The position numbers were made by a program, and so were the translations under genes. DNA of 64,000 nucleotides. It comes from Fasciolopsis buskii (Eukaryota > Platyhelminthes > Trematoda > Plagiorchiida > Fasciolidae). The notes below the pieces were generated by a model that saw only the letters and a list, made by a program, of their open reading frames with translations, searched no databases and had not been told where the DNA came from. This document shows positions 48,270 to 61,029 of this stretch, piece after piece (position 1 is the stretch's first letter; every line of letters begins with the position of its first letter). The stretch lies in the NCBI GenBank assembly GCA_008360955.1, contig LUCM01007745.1, positions 55,386 to 119,385 on the forward strand, read 5' to 3'.

Positions 48270-50869
48270 TCGGCCATTAACAACCTCGCTCTTTAAAGAG
48301 CTCAAATCTGGCCGTTGCGAATAAGCGAAATCCGTAAACATGAAAAGAAAATTCTACAACTGTGGAGTATTCCCAAGCAAGCTCTAAATTTCTCTATAAT
48401 GCTGAGGGTAAATCCATTTCCAAACGACCTGCTTGCTGCCTTGGAGGGACAACTTCTTAAGCAAGAACAAACTGCTCTTCGTCAATCGAATCCCGGCTTT
48501 CCACTACTTGCAATAAATTAGTTTCCCCTGTGTACATCGAACGCAACATCCAGCAGCTCCATGATTCAGAAGAAATTGGTTGGGCTTTGAGCTCACTCTT
48601 CTCCATCCTGCTACCGAATTCAACACCAAATTACCCACCCTCCTCAGGCAAACAGACCATACACTTTTGTACATCTTGTTTATTACCTAAGAAATAGAGA
48701 CAGTTTGCACCGTCCTCAAACCATCATAACGATCTGGTTCGGACGGTGTTCCCGATATAGCACTTCTATTATTTACCGTTTCCATGACAACATGGGTATT
48801 TACCACTCACTGGAGAGTCTCCAGCATTGTTCTTCTCCATAAAAGTTAATCACAGCACGATCCACAAATCTACCGTCGAATAAACCATACGCCCATCTTG
48901 GCCAAACTCATGGAGAGGATTGTCAAGGACCGGCTAAAAGGTCTTTCTCATGGCTAGCGACTCAGTTGTTGGATCCTACATGGTTTTTTAAGTACCGGTC
49001 CTGTACTTCACGCCACTTTGATGCTTTTGATATAGTCACTCTAAATGTTGATAGGAGAAGGGCCATTATAATAATCTTCCTTGACATGACGAAGGCGCTT
49101 GATCGCGTGCATCATGAACAACTGTTACTAAAAATCACGCCCCATGCTTTGTCAGATTCACTCTAATCTTAGTCAACTTTCTACCTCTCTGACCGCTCTC
49201 AAGACTTCCGTACCAAAAGACCCTACCCCAACCCAAGTCGATCATTAGCAGTGTAATAAAGAATAGTGTCCTGGGCTCATTACATTCACGCTCTTCGTAA
49301 GTGACATCCTTTGAGCAGTATGCCACGGCACATCTTTCTTATTTTATGACGACTTCAAGCTGGTCCACTCCCTTGAGCTGTCTTTGTTACCCCAAATCAT
49401 GGCCAGTTTCATGGAGGATTCGAACTTACTAGAAGAGTGGCGTGAGCAATGTTCGATGAAATTCTATGCCACCAAAAGCGTTGTCCTCGTCTCTATGTTT
49501 CACCTGCCCCCCGGTAAACTCCTTATAAATGGTCTCTATACTAACCACAGCGTGTAAACGATCTAGATTTGCAGTACTTCTGTTCAATCAACTTCCACGA
49601 ACAAGTGGCCTGCCAAATCGCAAAAGCAAACAGGACAAAATGGTCTCATGGTTAAAACATTCTGCATTCTAAAATGCAAGCCGATGCCATACAATTCACA
49701 TTGTAGACTACAACAGGAGTAGTACCAGATAATTTTCTCGAACATGCCCCGGGTTGATCCCGTTGCAATAGAAAAAGTACAACGGGTGTTCACAAAGAAA
49801 CTTTTGGTCAACACCAAGCCCCAGTTGCAGAAAACTATGCAAGCTGCTACACATTGACCCTCTTTCGTGTCAAGCTGAATCTCACCTTATTTCAATCGGC
49901 TTGAAACCCCATCCGATTTGCTAACGGATGTCCTTACCCACTCAGGAATCGAGCCTCATCTCTTGAAATACCACCTTCCAAACTGCCTCTTAGATCAAAA
50001 TTCGTCACAGTTGTTTACTCCAACTTATGGAGTGGGTTATCGGACCTTTTTTGTTCTTTTCGGCATCTTATACAGGTGAGGAGTGTAATGTAAAAATTTC
50101 TCAACATTTCCCCAATTATCGGCTCAAATGAGGCCAAGTTACCTCTAGACCAAGCTTTCGAAAGCTATCTAAGCCTTTAGCTTCATCTCAAAGGAGGTAC
50201 CCAAAACTGGGCCACCCTAAACTTGTCTCCTCCCAAAAACTGCTGACACCAACCGCTCAGCTGTTATACATCCCTTCCTGCATCTCCAACAAAAAGCAAT
50301 AAATCAATAAAATATACTAAAGTTTGCTGTTTTCTAAAGTTTTTTCCCATTCTCACCACACCGCTCTCCGTATTTCTCCATTCATAGTCCTTCCCTTTAT
50401 TAGGCCAGCAGATCAAACAAGGCTGAACACGAAAACTGTCAAAAAATCAATATCTAATACTCCGGATTAGTGATCAAATTGCATGTGGCTGAGTTACATT
50501 ACGTTATAATGACAACTTGATCGCAGTACGACTCAAGTCACTCTACCACAAAAGTCATTTATTATTAACCACCGTCAAATCCTTCGAAAGTTTGCTTAAG
50601 ACCAATTCACCTGAACTTCCTGTCCTCTCGAAATTTCTTCACCTTCACCTTGCCGTTCTTTTTCTTTTGGGGGGGAATCCAAAATTCCAGATTGGTGATC
50701 ACCACCAGGTCCACACGGGGAGCAATATTTTTAACCTGCCCTTCTTATTTTTCTTTCACGCGATCAACTTTTGATCGAATGATGCCTCTATTTCTCTGGG
50801 GTTTAATAAACTCTGTAACTCCAAGCTGGTACCCAAGCCAGACTACTTCTCTCTCTTATGTTTTAGACC

Positions 50870-51640
50870 CTGCATCCAGGCTGTATGCGCCATTACCAGC
50901 TCCACCATCGCATGGGAAACCCAAAATCTACTAGCTTCTCACTCCAGCTGGGCCGCTCTGGAGTATTGGTCCGTTTGACCTAAACAGAACAGCCGCCTTG
51001 GACTTGCCTTCATGAGTGGACAAGAACATAGCTACCACTGCCGCTGAGGTAGCTTGTGCACCCCTTCGAATTCCCAATACGTACTGCCGTCAAAGTACAA
51101 AAACTGCCACAACAAAAGTGACAGCACAGAGAACGATCATGGCTAGGGCATTAAAGAATGTTTTCACTTCTTACAGAAACATTTTGTTCCACATTGCATC
51201 ACTGGGTGCGGTTTTCCGCTAGCCTTACAGGAATGAAGTCGGCAGCGTGGAAGTTTCCTCATTTATTCCTTAAAATCTCATTCTCCAAACAGAACGGCAG
51301 TCATGTCTGTAAACCGCCGCATTTTTGAGCACTTTATCGGTCTTTATTGTTGTTAAGTGCAACTGCCCTATCCATTTTGCATAACGTTCTGCTTGGTTTT
51401 TACCAATTTCCGTCCAATTTTAATATTTCCACTGATATTCATCTTCCCAGCTTAACTTTTCTATGAATCAAGAAATGCTGTTGACGTTAGCGGCCCTTAG
51501 GCATGTTTCGACATCCGCAAATGACCTCTCGTCACGTTTTGCACCGGCAGCATACAAATTTGGTGCACCTAAACATGAAATGACTCAGGTCGTTCCTCAC
51601 GAACAGCCCGAGAAAACACTGCATAATGTTGCCAAACGGT
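50870..51640 (+). repeat. copy E of the interspersed repeat
   Basis: The 51490-51620 segment matches the reverse complement of copy B. The GGCCGCTCTGGAG..GACC region at its start is worn. Confidence 0.55.
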
Positions 51641-53639
51641 TTGCCCACTTTTGATTCTCGACTGGTATACTTGTGCATTGTGTACGGCTTTGCAGCTTCA
51701 AACCGTGCTCCTTAAATGAAGAAAAGTAGCATATATCCCAATGTCCATTCCGATTTCTAACACGGGCGTTTACTGTCCAACTGGCCATCATCAACAGCTT
51801 TCCAGAACATCAACCTTTTGTATCCTTAACATGGATCCATGTAGCTCCTGTATTTGATCATTTTGTGGAATATGGCAGGGAGCTGTATACACATAAATCG
51901 CAAATTATTTAGGTGTGTTCACGGAAATGCCCCGGAACAAGTTCCCGGCTTGCCGAACCGCACTTGTGTATCCTGGAGACTCGCAGAGTAATAGGTTAAA
52001 CTCGCCGGATGTTTGTCATGCGGCACACTTCGGAAATTTTTAGAAAACACTCAAAAATAGTGTTTCAGTATCATCTTATAATGAACTTGCCGTAAAACGT
52101 CTTCATGCATCGATTGGCATCTATATGAAAGTTTCCTCCAAGAATTCATTGAAGTACGGACTGAATAAACCCTCATTTTTAGGCCAGGTCGTGTTTATAT
52201 TCTTCGTTTAGTCCAACATTGAGGTACTTTCATTAGGGTCGAAAAACTAAAAACTGAAACAAAACAACGAAACAGTAAGTGCATGCTTGCAATTGTTAAT
52301 TAAATTTGTAACGTTTGCGCAAATAATACCACGTTATTGATTTGTATAGGACAGAGCATCCGCGCAGAAGCGTTTTCGGACGGCGACCTTCCGAGTGCGG
52401 TGAGATGCAAACAGCCGAAACTGAATGTGACAGACTTATGAGGAAAAACTTCAGTGGAACACCCGGGATATAATACACATTATTTTCGGCCCTTGCAACA
52501 AACCAGGAAACTAAAGAAAAACAATATTATAAAGCTTGGCAAACGCTGATTGCTTAGGCTTCGTTTTGATACTTGCCGCTAGGCTCCAACCAAACGTCGC
52601 GCTTTCGATATGCTCTGGTTTCCTGTTAAAACTTAGTTTTCTATGCTAAACAAGGCTTTTGTTATTCCACCGAAAACCATGTCAAATCTAATCAGACCGG
52701 CAGTAAAAGTCGCTGGAGGAAGCCTAATCTCTAATCCAAGACGCCATCGCTTCGGGCATGTCACGATACTGAGTTACGTAGTTAATCACTGCATACCATC
52801 AAATGGTTCTTAAGTATGGCATCGCAAGGACCCAAAACTTGAGCCCGTATCACTCTACAAATATACCTGGTTCAACCCGGTTCCAAAAGGGTGATCATCG
52901 AAATCGCGGTTCGGGTGCGAATAAAATAAAACTTCAAAAAAAGTAAAGGCTTGCTTAGGATGAATTCGATTTTATGACAGTGTTTACATAAATTCACTTA
53001 AAAGAGAAGTTTTTGAGGGATTACCTTCAGTCATGCCTGATACTTCCCATTTCGCTTTTGCGTTTGAATTGTACCGTGTTGCATTATTTTTACAATGGTA
53101 ACTCTTAATCTTGCATCCAAACAAACCTCTTGATACGCTTGGTGACTATTTATGATTGTCGATGACAAAGAATAATAGAAACTAATATGTCGAAGACACC
53201 GCGCATGTCAGAGATTTCGTTGGCACATCCAGCATGTAAAAGACCGTGAAGTTGCAGCCACATATCGTATTTAGCACCAAGTCAGTATGCGTTACCCTTA
53301 GCTCAGAATACCAAGCGGAGCTTAAATGCATACTTCAAATATATTTTACCCATTGAATTAATGAGGGTCGCAGTAGAAAATGTGTCCACCAACCTGTAAC
53401 AGCGAAAATTAAAGCGGAGTCATTTCTGGCTAGCCTGAAACCAGTGTTAGTACATGACTAGAGCGCCATTCCAGGCTGTATAACAAACGTCATAGGAAAG
53501 ATTTGAATACATAGTACTTACAACACCACAAGTGACCTCATTAATACGTGGACCATACAGTCAAACGGCTGTGTCCGAACGAAGCAACTCAGACCATCCT
53601 CAAACCATTAGTGGGTACAGTTACTCCACATCCAGAAAT
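51641..53639. other. no gene recognised
   Basis: Short chance frames only. The composition returns to AT-rich after the C-rich transposon block. Confidence 0.4.
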
Positions 53640-53765
53640 GCTGTCTACTCTGTCGCTTGCAGTGAGAAAGGTTGCCGATGACTAAAGGATGACTCCAATG
53701 ATGCCAATTCACAAGGGCTGCAGTAAAGATGACAGAAGCAACTACTAATCAGTGAGGCCGTTGCA
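53640..53765 (+). mobile_element. short CR1-like reverse transcriptase fragment
   Basis: One frame reads MMPIHKGCSKDDRSNY, the VTPIHKGG....NYRPISLT block of this group. Nothing else of the element can be read next to it. Confidence 0.5.
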
Positions 53766-53803
53766 TGTGGGGGCATAGCAAAAGGATGATTTCTCCTGCG
53801 CCC

Positions 53804-54088
53804 GTTACCTTTAACAAAGAAATTAGGAAGGCAATAACCGTTAAAAAATTGTTAAACTTGCACAATCCTCACACTGCAATAGAAAGAGCCTATGAATCGG
53901 ACCTAGGGCGTTTAGTGAATACAACGCTAGAGGTTTTATCTCAATCCACTCAACTAGGTCTAGCAATTTTTTATTCCCAGCAGTTTCCACAGGTACAAAT
54001 GACTAGTTATAAGCAGAAAAACTCCGTCAAGGAAACAAGGCTGCGTAATTTTTCACCTAGCTTACTATCTCGCTTAGTGCGTATATAG
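53804..54088 (+). other. coding-like open frame, unknown product
   Basis: An open frame ending at TAG 54086-54088 reads as a helical, soluble protein part (EIRKAITVKKLLNLHNPHTA, ERAYESDLGRLVNTTLEVLS, RLRNFSPSLLSRLVRI). It directly follows a reverse transcriptase scrap and has no known family. It may be a terminal exon, a transposon part or chance. Confidence 0.2.
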
Positions 54089-55128
54089 CAGCGCATATAA
54101 AAAGACGTACTCACCACATTCTCACTTAATCCCAAACTTATATCCACACAAACTCTCAGTTCTGCATGCATTTGAGAATTGGACCATTAAAAGCTCTAAA
54201 TTCGGCATCATTTATGCCTCATTCTAAGTGACATTCACCACTTCTTGTTGTTATATTTGCACGCACCATAACCCTCAGCTGAAATACCTCCAGACTGCCA
54301 TCTCTCTTTTTCCGTTTCAGTTGTGTGCGTTTGCACTCGTGACTCGCCAAGTGTCTGCCGTCCAGTTTCTGGCCCTATCCTTGCACGTCTCAACATACCG
54401 TGAAAGCAAACTGACCCAAGGCTCAGATCTTCCATCCTAGGACGGAAAAATATGACCTGCTTTAAGGCCGCGATGATGTGGACGTTGCGTTCAATCTGCA
54501 TGTTTTACCAGTGTAAACTGAGGACCCCGTTGCACGCCTGTCTGGATACCAAGGCCACATAATGTGATCCTCAACGTTTGCGATTCATTGAGCGGAAAGT
54601 CCTTCCATTTACACATTCATTTCTGGAGCTGCCCATCCGTGGCTGCCATGTCCACCCCGTTGACATCCAACCGCCACAAAGGCACACACACCTAGATCCC
54701 TGTTTCAGATGAGGCTACCATCGTCTACCGCAAACATCCCAAATTTTGCCCTCGACAAACGTGGGTATCACGATACTAGTAATTGCGATCAGCTAAGTTC
54801 CCAAGCGCAAACAAAAGAGCAAAGAATCCCGTTTTTGTTTCACACTGGCTTACCAGCGCCGGACATATTATTCAAGGCATGCCATATCACTCCTCACTTT
54901 CCTCAACGCCGACGACATGTAGGTTCTTCATGTCTTCAAAAAATGGTTTGCCACAGCTCTTCATCAATGCTCCTTGTCCATCCGTATTTCTAAAAGGCTT
55001 CTAACTATCTTCTTGGATCCAGGATTCATGGTAAAATGACCGAAGTTCTTTTTCATATCCATTTTAATACAGGGTATCTATCGGCCATCAATACTCTTCC
55101 CGCCAGGGTTTTTGGTCTGTTTTGACAA

Positions 55129-55492
55129 GTTTTATTTTACACTCCAGGTCACTGGTGAATGTCTTCATGACAGTTTAACACAAATCCATTTCATAGACCC
55201 GCTAACTTCGAATACTAGAGATACCTCCACGCCCGCCGCCATCTTCCATTTGAACTCTTCCCCCGCGATACACGTCAATGGTGCGTATGAACACCGTGTT
55301 CTCCTTACCAGGCCCGTTTTGCTATTTCCCTCATTTTATTCCCAAATGTTTACTTGCGTGTTCGACGTGACTTTCAATACCCCTGTAGCATTTGATCATG
55401 CAATCAAGCATGCCTCTCGAAGTATTCGAGAAATATACCAATATGTATATATATTTTGTACCCGGGGGTCATTTGATGGATATCTAATCTGA
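55129..55492 (+). other. coding-like open frame after a splice acceptor, unknown product
   Basis: After the acceptor TTTTATTTTACACTCCAG (ending about 55147) a frame stays open for about 114 codons (VTGECLHDSLTQIHFIDPLT, VLLFPSFYSQMFTCVFDVTF) to TAA near 55490. No family recognised. Together with the stretches at 55.9-56.5 kb it could mark a small plus-strand gene. Confidence 0.2.
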
Positions 55493-55899
55493 AACAAAAT
55501 GATTAGGCGGAACTAGCGCGGTCTCATCAGTGGTAAATTATGATTGGTGAATCTGCGCGGAGGATGTCAGGGCCAGACTGCGCAGGAGAACCCAGCAGAA
55601 GTTCAGTGCCTGGATTTCTAGAAGTCCTTTCATTCGGTTAACCAGAGGCTGCTTCTGACCAGACCGGGATTTTTTAAATGCAGCGCCACCAGCCAAGGGG
55701 TGGATCTGCGCTGCTGCAGATTTAAAGTGAGCATATATGGAGTGTCCTTTCTTTTTAGCAAAGGCTTATAGTGCGATGCCTCAAATTTCGACGATCGATC
55801 ACCGCTGCTTTTATTTTGCATCAGTCAGCTCTCAGCGGGGACGAAAGCCACTCGCTGTTCGTTTGCTGGCGATGAATAAGTTTTAGGTGATCACAAAAA

Positions 55900-56503
55900 C
55901 AGGCCAACGCAGACGGACCTTGAAACCGTATGCGCCTGATCATTTAGGATATGGTGCAACCAAACTTAAGGGACAGCAAGTATCTGTCCGCAAGAGGAGG
56001 CAAAAGCATAAGGTAACTCAGATCTGCAACTCCTCAGTAAACACAGAACGAGAGAAACCAAACTATTTTAGGCTAACTCAGCGGAAACAAGAGGTGGGCA
56101 AGGCCAACCGAGTGTTGCGCCAACTCCGGCAAATGACTCATTCACGAACAACGGTACGATCGTATCCTTGGATAAATCAACAACACGCAGCCATCTAGAA
56201 AATGCGAGCCAAACATGATCATCCATTTTGGCACGGAGCAAGCTCATTTTAGAACATGTCTGACGGGGCTTTGAAAGAGTGATTTTAGATCTAAGAATGG
56301 CCAAGTCAATGGGAGATACTGGTTTTTATGCTGGTACTCACAGTTTCGCAGAAGAATCAAAGAAAACCTCAGCGCTATTGCCGGTTCCTCTAACAACCGC
56401 TAGTCCATTGTCCATTCTTAACGAAATTATCCTCCCTAAGATGGCACAGCTCGAAATTAAGAGCCCTAAAATAGTAGAATTACAATCGTCTTGCGCAGAA
56501 TAG
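55900..56503 (+). other. coding-like stretches of a possible plus-strand gene
   Basis: Three pieces look protein-like: 55902-56011 (LKPYAPDHLGYGATKLKGQQ, then basic RKRRQKHK before a GTAACT donor-like site), about 56071-56210 (ANSAETRGGQGQPSVAPTPA) after an acceptor-like TATTTTAG, and 56279-56503 (ILNEIILPKMAQLEIKSPKI to TAG), with AATAAA only 12 nt past that stop (56515-56520). I could not join them cleanly. Real exons, a pseudogene and chance are all open. Confidence 0.2.
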
Positions 56504-56520
56504 CTGAGAAAATGAATAAA

Positions 56521-58380
56521 CTGCAGTAATAATTAGTATATGCCGTCCATTTTGAGAAGTTTAAGACCTGTTTTGATGTGACACAGCTTTCGTATTTCCC
56601 CAATTCTGCCCGAGGTTGCTTTTTCACATTTCATACTTAATCTGTTTCTCCAGAATAAAGCAAGTTGCTGTGGCTGTTCTGGGGCATATTTTTTCGCTTT
56701 TCTGATGGAATATTAGTCTCAGATGACTGGACGGTGGTTGCTGTTACTTTTGTCTGATTGGTGGCAGTTCAGTATTATGGTCTTCAATCTTTCGACTTTT
56801 GATCCTCCGTTAGCCCGGGGGTGATTCCAACCGGCAAACTGAGACATTGCAACCAGAGGACTGGGGAAAATGAACTCTAATTATTTGGCTGGAGTCGCGA
56901 GTCCCGTGATCCAACCTGACTTGACCTATTCTGGTCTGACTACCACAGGAACGAACAAGTAAAACAAATGGAATCGAACAGAACGAGAGTCCCGGAAGGC
57001 CACTTGTTCAGTTCAGTTCAGTCTTCACAAGTCAGCAGCATGACCCCAAGGACAATCGAGCAGCTAGAATTCGTTCGATAGAATGCACAAGAGTTACCGT
57101 CTATCGCCGCTGGTTTTGTTTTCTATTTCCAGTCTAATTAGCTGAATAATTTTATTACTCGCTAAAACCAAAAACGAGGCATAATCTTACCCCTGAGAAG
57201 GAGGAACATCCATTGTGTTTGCGTGCCATTATTTTACGGCATCATTTCGACAGGCGTTTCCATCGTTTAGTTTCTCTCACAACTTCCTGCCACTTAGCTT
57301 CGTAAACCAAGATTCGTTTCTTATCTCATCTTATTCAATGATATCTTGCGCACATTTACGCACTAGGCACTAACTAATTCGGAGAATAAGCTATTCCAAG
57401 CCGCAATCACTAATGCTGAAAATTTTACGCGCACATTTAACGTAGATCGAATTCGCAACAGCTTTGCTTCGTTGCTTCCAGTTTTAACCTGGGTAGCCTG
57501 TTTGATTATGACACCAGGTTTCACTTACATCCTTCGAAGGATCTTGAAATCTTCGATTATATCACTTCTAAACTAACGCTTTTCCAGTGATTATCGGTGC
57601 AGGTCTTTCTGCCTTCCTGCACTTGACCTGCTTCTCCTTTGCCTGGCTCTTCTACTGTATAATCTTAACCACTCGAGGCAAGCCACCTGATTTTTAAAGT
57701 TTGGTGCGCATGCGTGTATGCAATCCTCTTAGTGAGGCTTGACTATAGCGTTCTACAGAGGGATGAATACCTCTGGTTTACTATAGTGCACCACAGAGAG
57801 TAACTTGAAGAGCTGCCTTTTGCATTTTGGACAATATTACGATTTTCAGCCCACATTTTGTCTGAGGCCATGACTTCCCTTGAGTGTTTAATGCACCGGA
57901 TAGCAGTATATGGATACCCCAATTTTTGCCACTATCGTTGTTCACTACAATCAGACTTGGATTAGTAATTGACGTTTATTTTGGTTTAGAGGCATACCCC
58001 ACTCGCCAAACCATTGAAAATCTTTTGTGTCAGCTGACTGCCCTTCATGGCCAATAGTTATCAAGGCCCTCATTTCGTTCACAAAAAAGATTAGTGGTAG
58101 CAACAATCACATCAATGAACAGTTAATCTGGAGACATAATAGCAAAAGTTCAAGAACTAACCCTAGTTGCACACCAGTTGATGGTCCCAAGCCGCCCTGT
58201 AATTCCGTTTTTTAAACGTGAGTCAGGAATTTCATGATCCAATTAAGCACCGGGCATTAGCATGAGCGGCTAGTGATTCACAGAATCTACCGCGTAGCTG
58301 AAACCCCAAGGGTCGTGGCCAGGGGCACTTTCATCGACCAGTTCTCGCCCTAACCTCAGTTCAAGATCCTGGATAGTTAA
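56521..58380. other. no gene recognised
   Basis: Short frames only. Confidence 0.4.
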
Positions 58381-58757
58381 ATGAAGGCGAACCTTATTTC
58401 CCGCATCCATGCCACGCTTCATACAGAAATGAGTATTTCATTGGTTTGCTTTGCAAACTCTCAACGTATGCGTCCGTCTGACGGGTCGAAAGTTTTCTGC
58501 ATATGCATGCGGCCTCCTTCTCCAATAGCCAGCATATTTGTAACCTTTTGGTCCAGAGTTAATCCACCCTCGCTCATGAAAGAATGGAAAGAAAATGTAT
58601 TGGTCCATTCAGCACAGTGGCCAACGGTTATAAGGTAACTGACTGAATACCCTCCAGTCTGGTTTACCACTTCTGGTACATTAAGCGTTTCATTCCATTT
58701 GAAATTAGATGACCTTAGAAATAACAAGTGGGGGTCAGTCAACTCCTGCGAACCCAT
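58381..58757. other. segment open on both strands, not assigned
   Basis: The plus strand is open from 58381 to a GTAACT donor-like site at 58635 (LMKEWKENVLVHSAQWPTVI); the minus strand is open from 58757 to 58461 (HCAEWTNTFSFHSFMSEGG). Neither frame has a sure family. One is the shadow of the other. Confidence 0.15.
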
Positions 58758-59725
58758 AGAACCTACTGTCCTAACGCGGATCTCGTATTACGTTTGCTTG
58801 CCCTTAAATTTTGTGACCACTTATGCGTCACTCTTACTCGGCTCGGCACGATTGCAATATTGCCAACCCTAACACTCGATCGGTAAAACGAGAAGACAGT
58901 TGGAAGGAGTGGTAGATTGAGTATACTTTTAACATGAGCGAAGCGTGCGTGAGTAACGCGCAAGTGGCGATCCCGCTGGGTGGTCTAAGTTCGGTTAAAC
59001 AAGCTATCCGGAGTAATAGATCAATGTTCCGCTGCAGATACTCATCACACTTGTAAATTTTCATTTACTGTCGCCTCTATTATCTCGAGTCGACCGTAAC
59101 TACGTTATTTCTCACTTCTGTTTCAATTGCACTTAAAGATTATATACTCTGGAGCTCTTTTTCGCCCGTCTTGTCCCGGTAAACTCGAAAACACATCTAG
59201 TTGCTTTTTGCACATTTCCGCCCGGTTTCTAGATTTCTCCTCTCACCAGAATCGTGGCCACGTAGAACTTATTTTCTTGGCTGTTTCAATCCACGAAAAC
59301 CCTTGGCTTGTTTAGCCGCTTCGAGTAATAATACTGTCATTTCACGCGCAGGGGACGACTTGGGTTGCGTTACACCGGTCTTGCTCCGTTTTAGGGTATG
59401 CTTGCATATCCTTCCATTTTTGCCACGCTTCCGTTCTCACTAGCTGAGTTCCGGCTGCCGAGGCTTCCTCTTTCCTGTCTTTCGAATTCAGACATTTGCA
59501 CCACTTGGGGACCGTTTGCCAGTGTACCACGTGATTGGCTGCCCTGGCGCGCAAACTCTTGCTCCGTGCATTCATTGTACCTTCACATAACGCTGGGAAC
59601 AGTGTTTTTCATTGGTGTATATTCAGTGCTCGACTTTGTGCTTTCTAGAACGCCTTAGATAGCGGGGATCTAGCTATATAGAATGAGGGGAAGGGCGACT
59701 TAGTTAAGGCATACACGATACCAAA

Positions 59726-59956
59726 ATGACACTAACATCTGTTAACACTAGTGCCTTTCTCGTGCTGGTAAAGAATCACAATCTTTGTGGTCATTCTGCA
59801 ACTGAAGTTGGTTTGACCAAAGGCCAGGATACGGACACGGTCATTTGGGATACGAGTGGTAGATGGCTGTATAAATTTACCGGAGCATGTCATAAAGGCC
59901 GCTTCAATTGCTGGTTTCAGACAGTGACTGGACGATTCCTAAAATCATGCGGTTGA
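59726..59956 (+). other. open frame of 76 codons, unknown
   Basis: Begins with ATG and reads FLVLVKNHNLCGHSATEVGL and WDTSGRWLYKFTGACHKGRF. No family recognised. Likely part of a dispersed repeat, but no second copy is in this window. Confidence 0.2.
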
Positions 59957-60670
59957 GATTGCATTAACCGTCTGAACCACTGAGCTTGAACCCATGCTGG
60001 TCGAAAGATCTTAAACTTTTTAACCTTCGGTCGTTATCATGAAGTTCAAGTAAGTTTTCCTCAGCTTATCCGGTGCCCTAATTATATTCATACACTGACA
60101 GTCTCTCCCTATTATCCTTCCACATTCAGTCTGTACTGTCTTCCTGATCCCCTAAACGTTTTTCTTCCGCATTGATCTTTGCAAGTTCGTCCTGCACAGT
60201 CGCAGGTGTCAACTGTGATCTTAACCAATTCGTGGTTCCAGGTCAGTGACCGATGGCCATTCTGACCTATTACCAAGTACGACTAACAGATGAAGAGATC
60301 GTCGTTTCCTCAATTTTCGAGGCACCGGGGGTCCACAGAGCTCACCAGCGCAAAGATCTAAACTCTTGCCAGTCGCCACAGCCGGGGATAAAACTGAAAT
60401 TGAAATTGATTTAACGTATCATACTGCCCCTCTCACTTAACAAGATCCTTTTTACAAAGTTTTCCCTTTCCTACTCAACGAAATCAGACATTCGGACCCC
60501 CTAGGGGATCACCCCCGGTATGTTTTAACAGTTCAGCAAAACGGATGCAACAGCGGGGGCCTTGAAGTACAACAGCATTTCATTTATTCTGTCATCTAGC
60601 ATTTCAGGTTCTTAAGAATAACAAACAGATATTGATTGACTGAGAGTATTGTATACAGGCCCGGTCTTAG

Positions 60671-61029
60671 AACTGCTCGTCGGTTAACGACGAGCTTGAT
60701 GGAGGTGAAAACGAGAAAGCCTCCGCACAGGTTACAGTGATTCCGCATGTGATTTGATTGTTGATCAGCATGCATTGCCCTTGGGAACTAAGGAATTTCG
60801 GGAGGGAGTGGGGATTAACATCCATAATCTGTATTTCTCCCGTTTTTATTTTCGTGCTTAGGAGATCGCGTCTGCAGAGCACAGAGCCAGAATTCGTCAG
60901 AAAACGCGGTATAGAACCGCCACTCGTCGAACGCCGGGAAAGCCAAAAGATAATCACGAGAAGTCGTATTGGTGGGAGTTCAAAGTAATGATTGGATGTA
61001 ATGAGCCCAAAGAGATAGATTTCCACTGA
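60671..61029 (+). other. possible two-exon gene tail (or relic)
   Basis: Piece 60671-60730 follows an AG and reads NCSSVNDELDGGENEKASAQ, 20 acidic codons, before GTTACA. Piece 60862-61029 follows a strong acceptor (CCGTTTTTATTTTCGTGCTTAG) and, in the same phase, reads EIASAEHRARIRQKTRYRTA, KDNHEKSYWWEFKVMIGCNE and a TGA. Joined across a 131-bp intron they make a charged protein end. The donor is poor and no ATG or AATAAA was found. A 131-codon minus-strand frame covers the same DNA and may be its shadow. Confidence 0.25.

Larger units (their letters stand above)
43840..50330 (+). mobile_element. long decayed non-LTR retrotransposon (CR1/jockey group), interrupted by a repeat
   Basis: Three blocks on the plus strand lie in the order expected for a two-ORF LINE. 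An ORF1-like frame runs 43850-44251 and on in pieces to 44520. Endonuclease remains lie around 45110-46150 (LLVNVCSAKSKLGNLRS at the start, PTTGNNILDFLFTSGLPNV near the end). Reverse transcriptase lies at about 48540-49920 (LAKLMERIVKDRL, SCTSRHFDAFDIVTLNVDRR, IFLDMTKALDRVHHEQLL and further worn palm and thumb). AATAAA-type text and an A-rich end lie near 50298-50320. Many frameshifts. Repeat copy D sits between endonuclease and reverse transcriptase, so it was inserted later. Confidence 0.65.

Noticed and set aside
58461..58757. Minus-strand HCAEWTNTF resembles the GRCGEWANCF motif of peptide N-glycanase
   Set aside because: Only about ten residues agree; the flanking residues do not follow the family and no other exon was found. 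Most likely chance.
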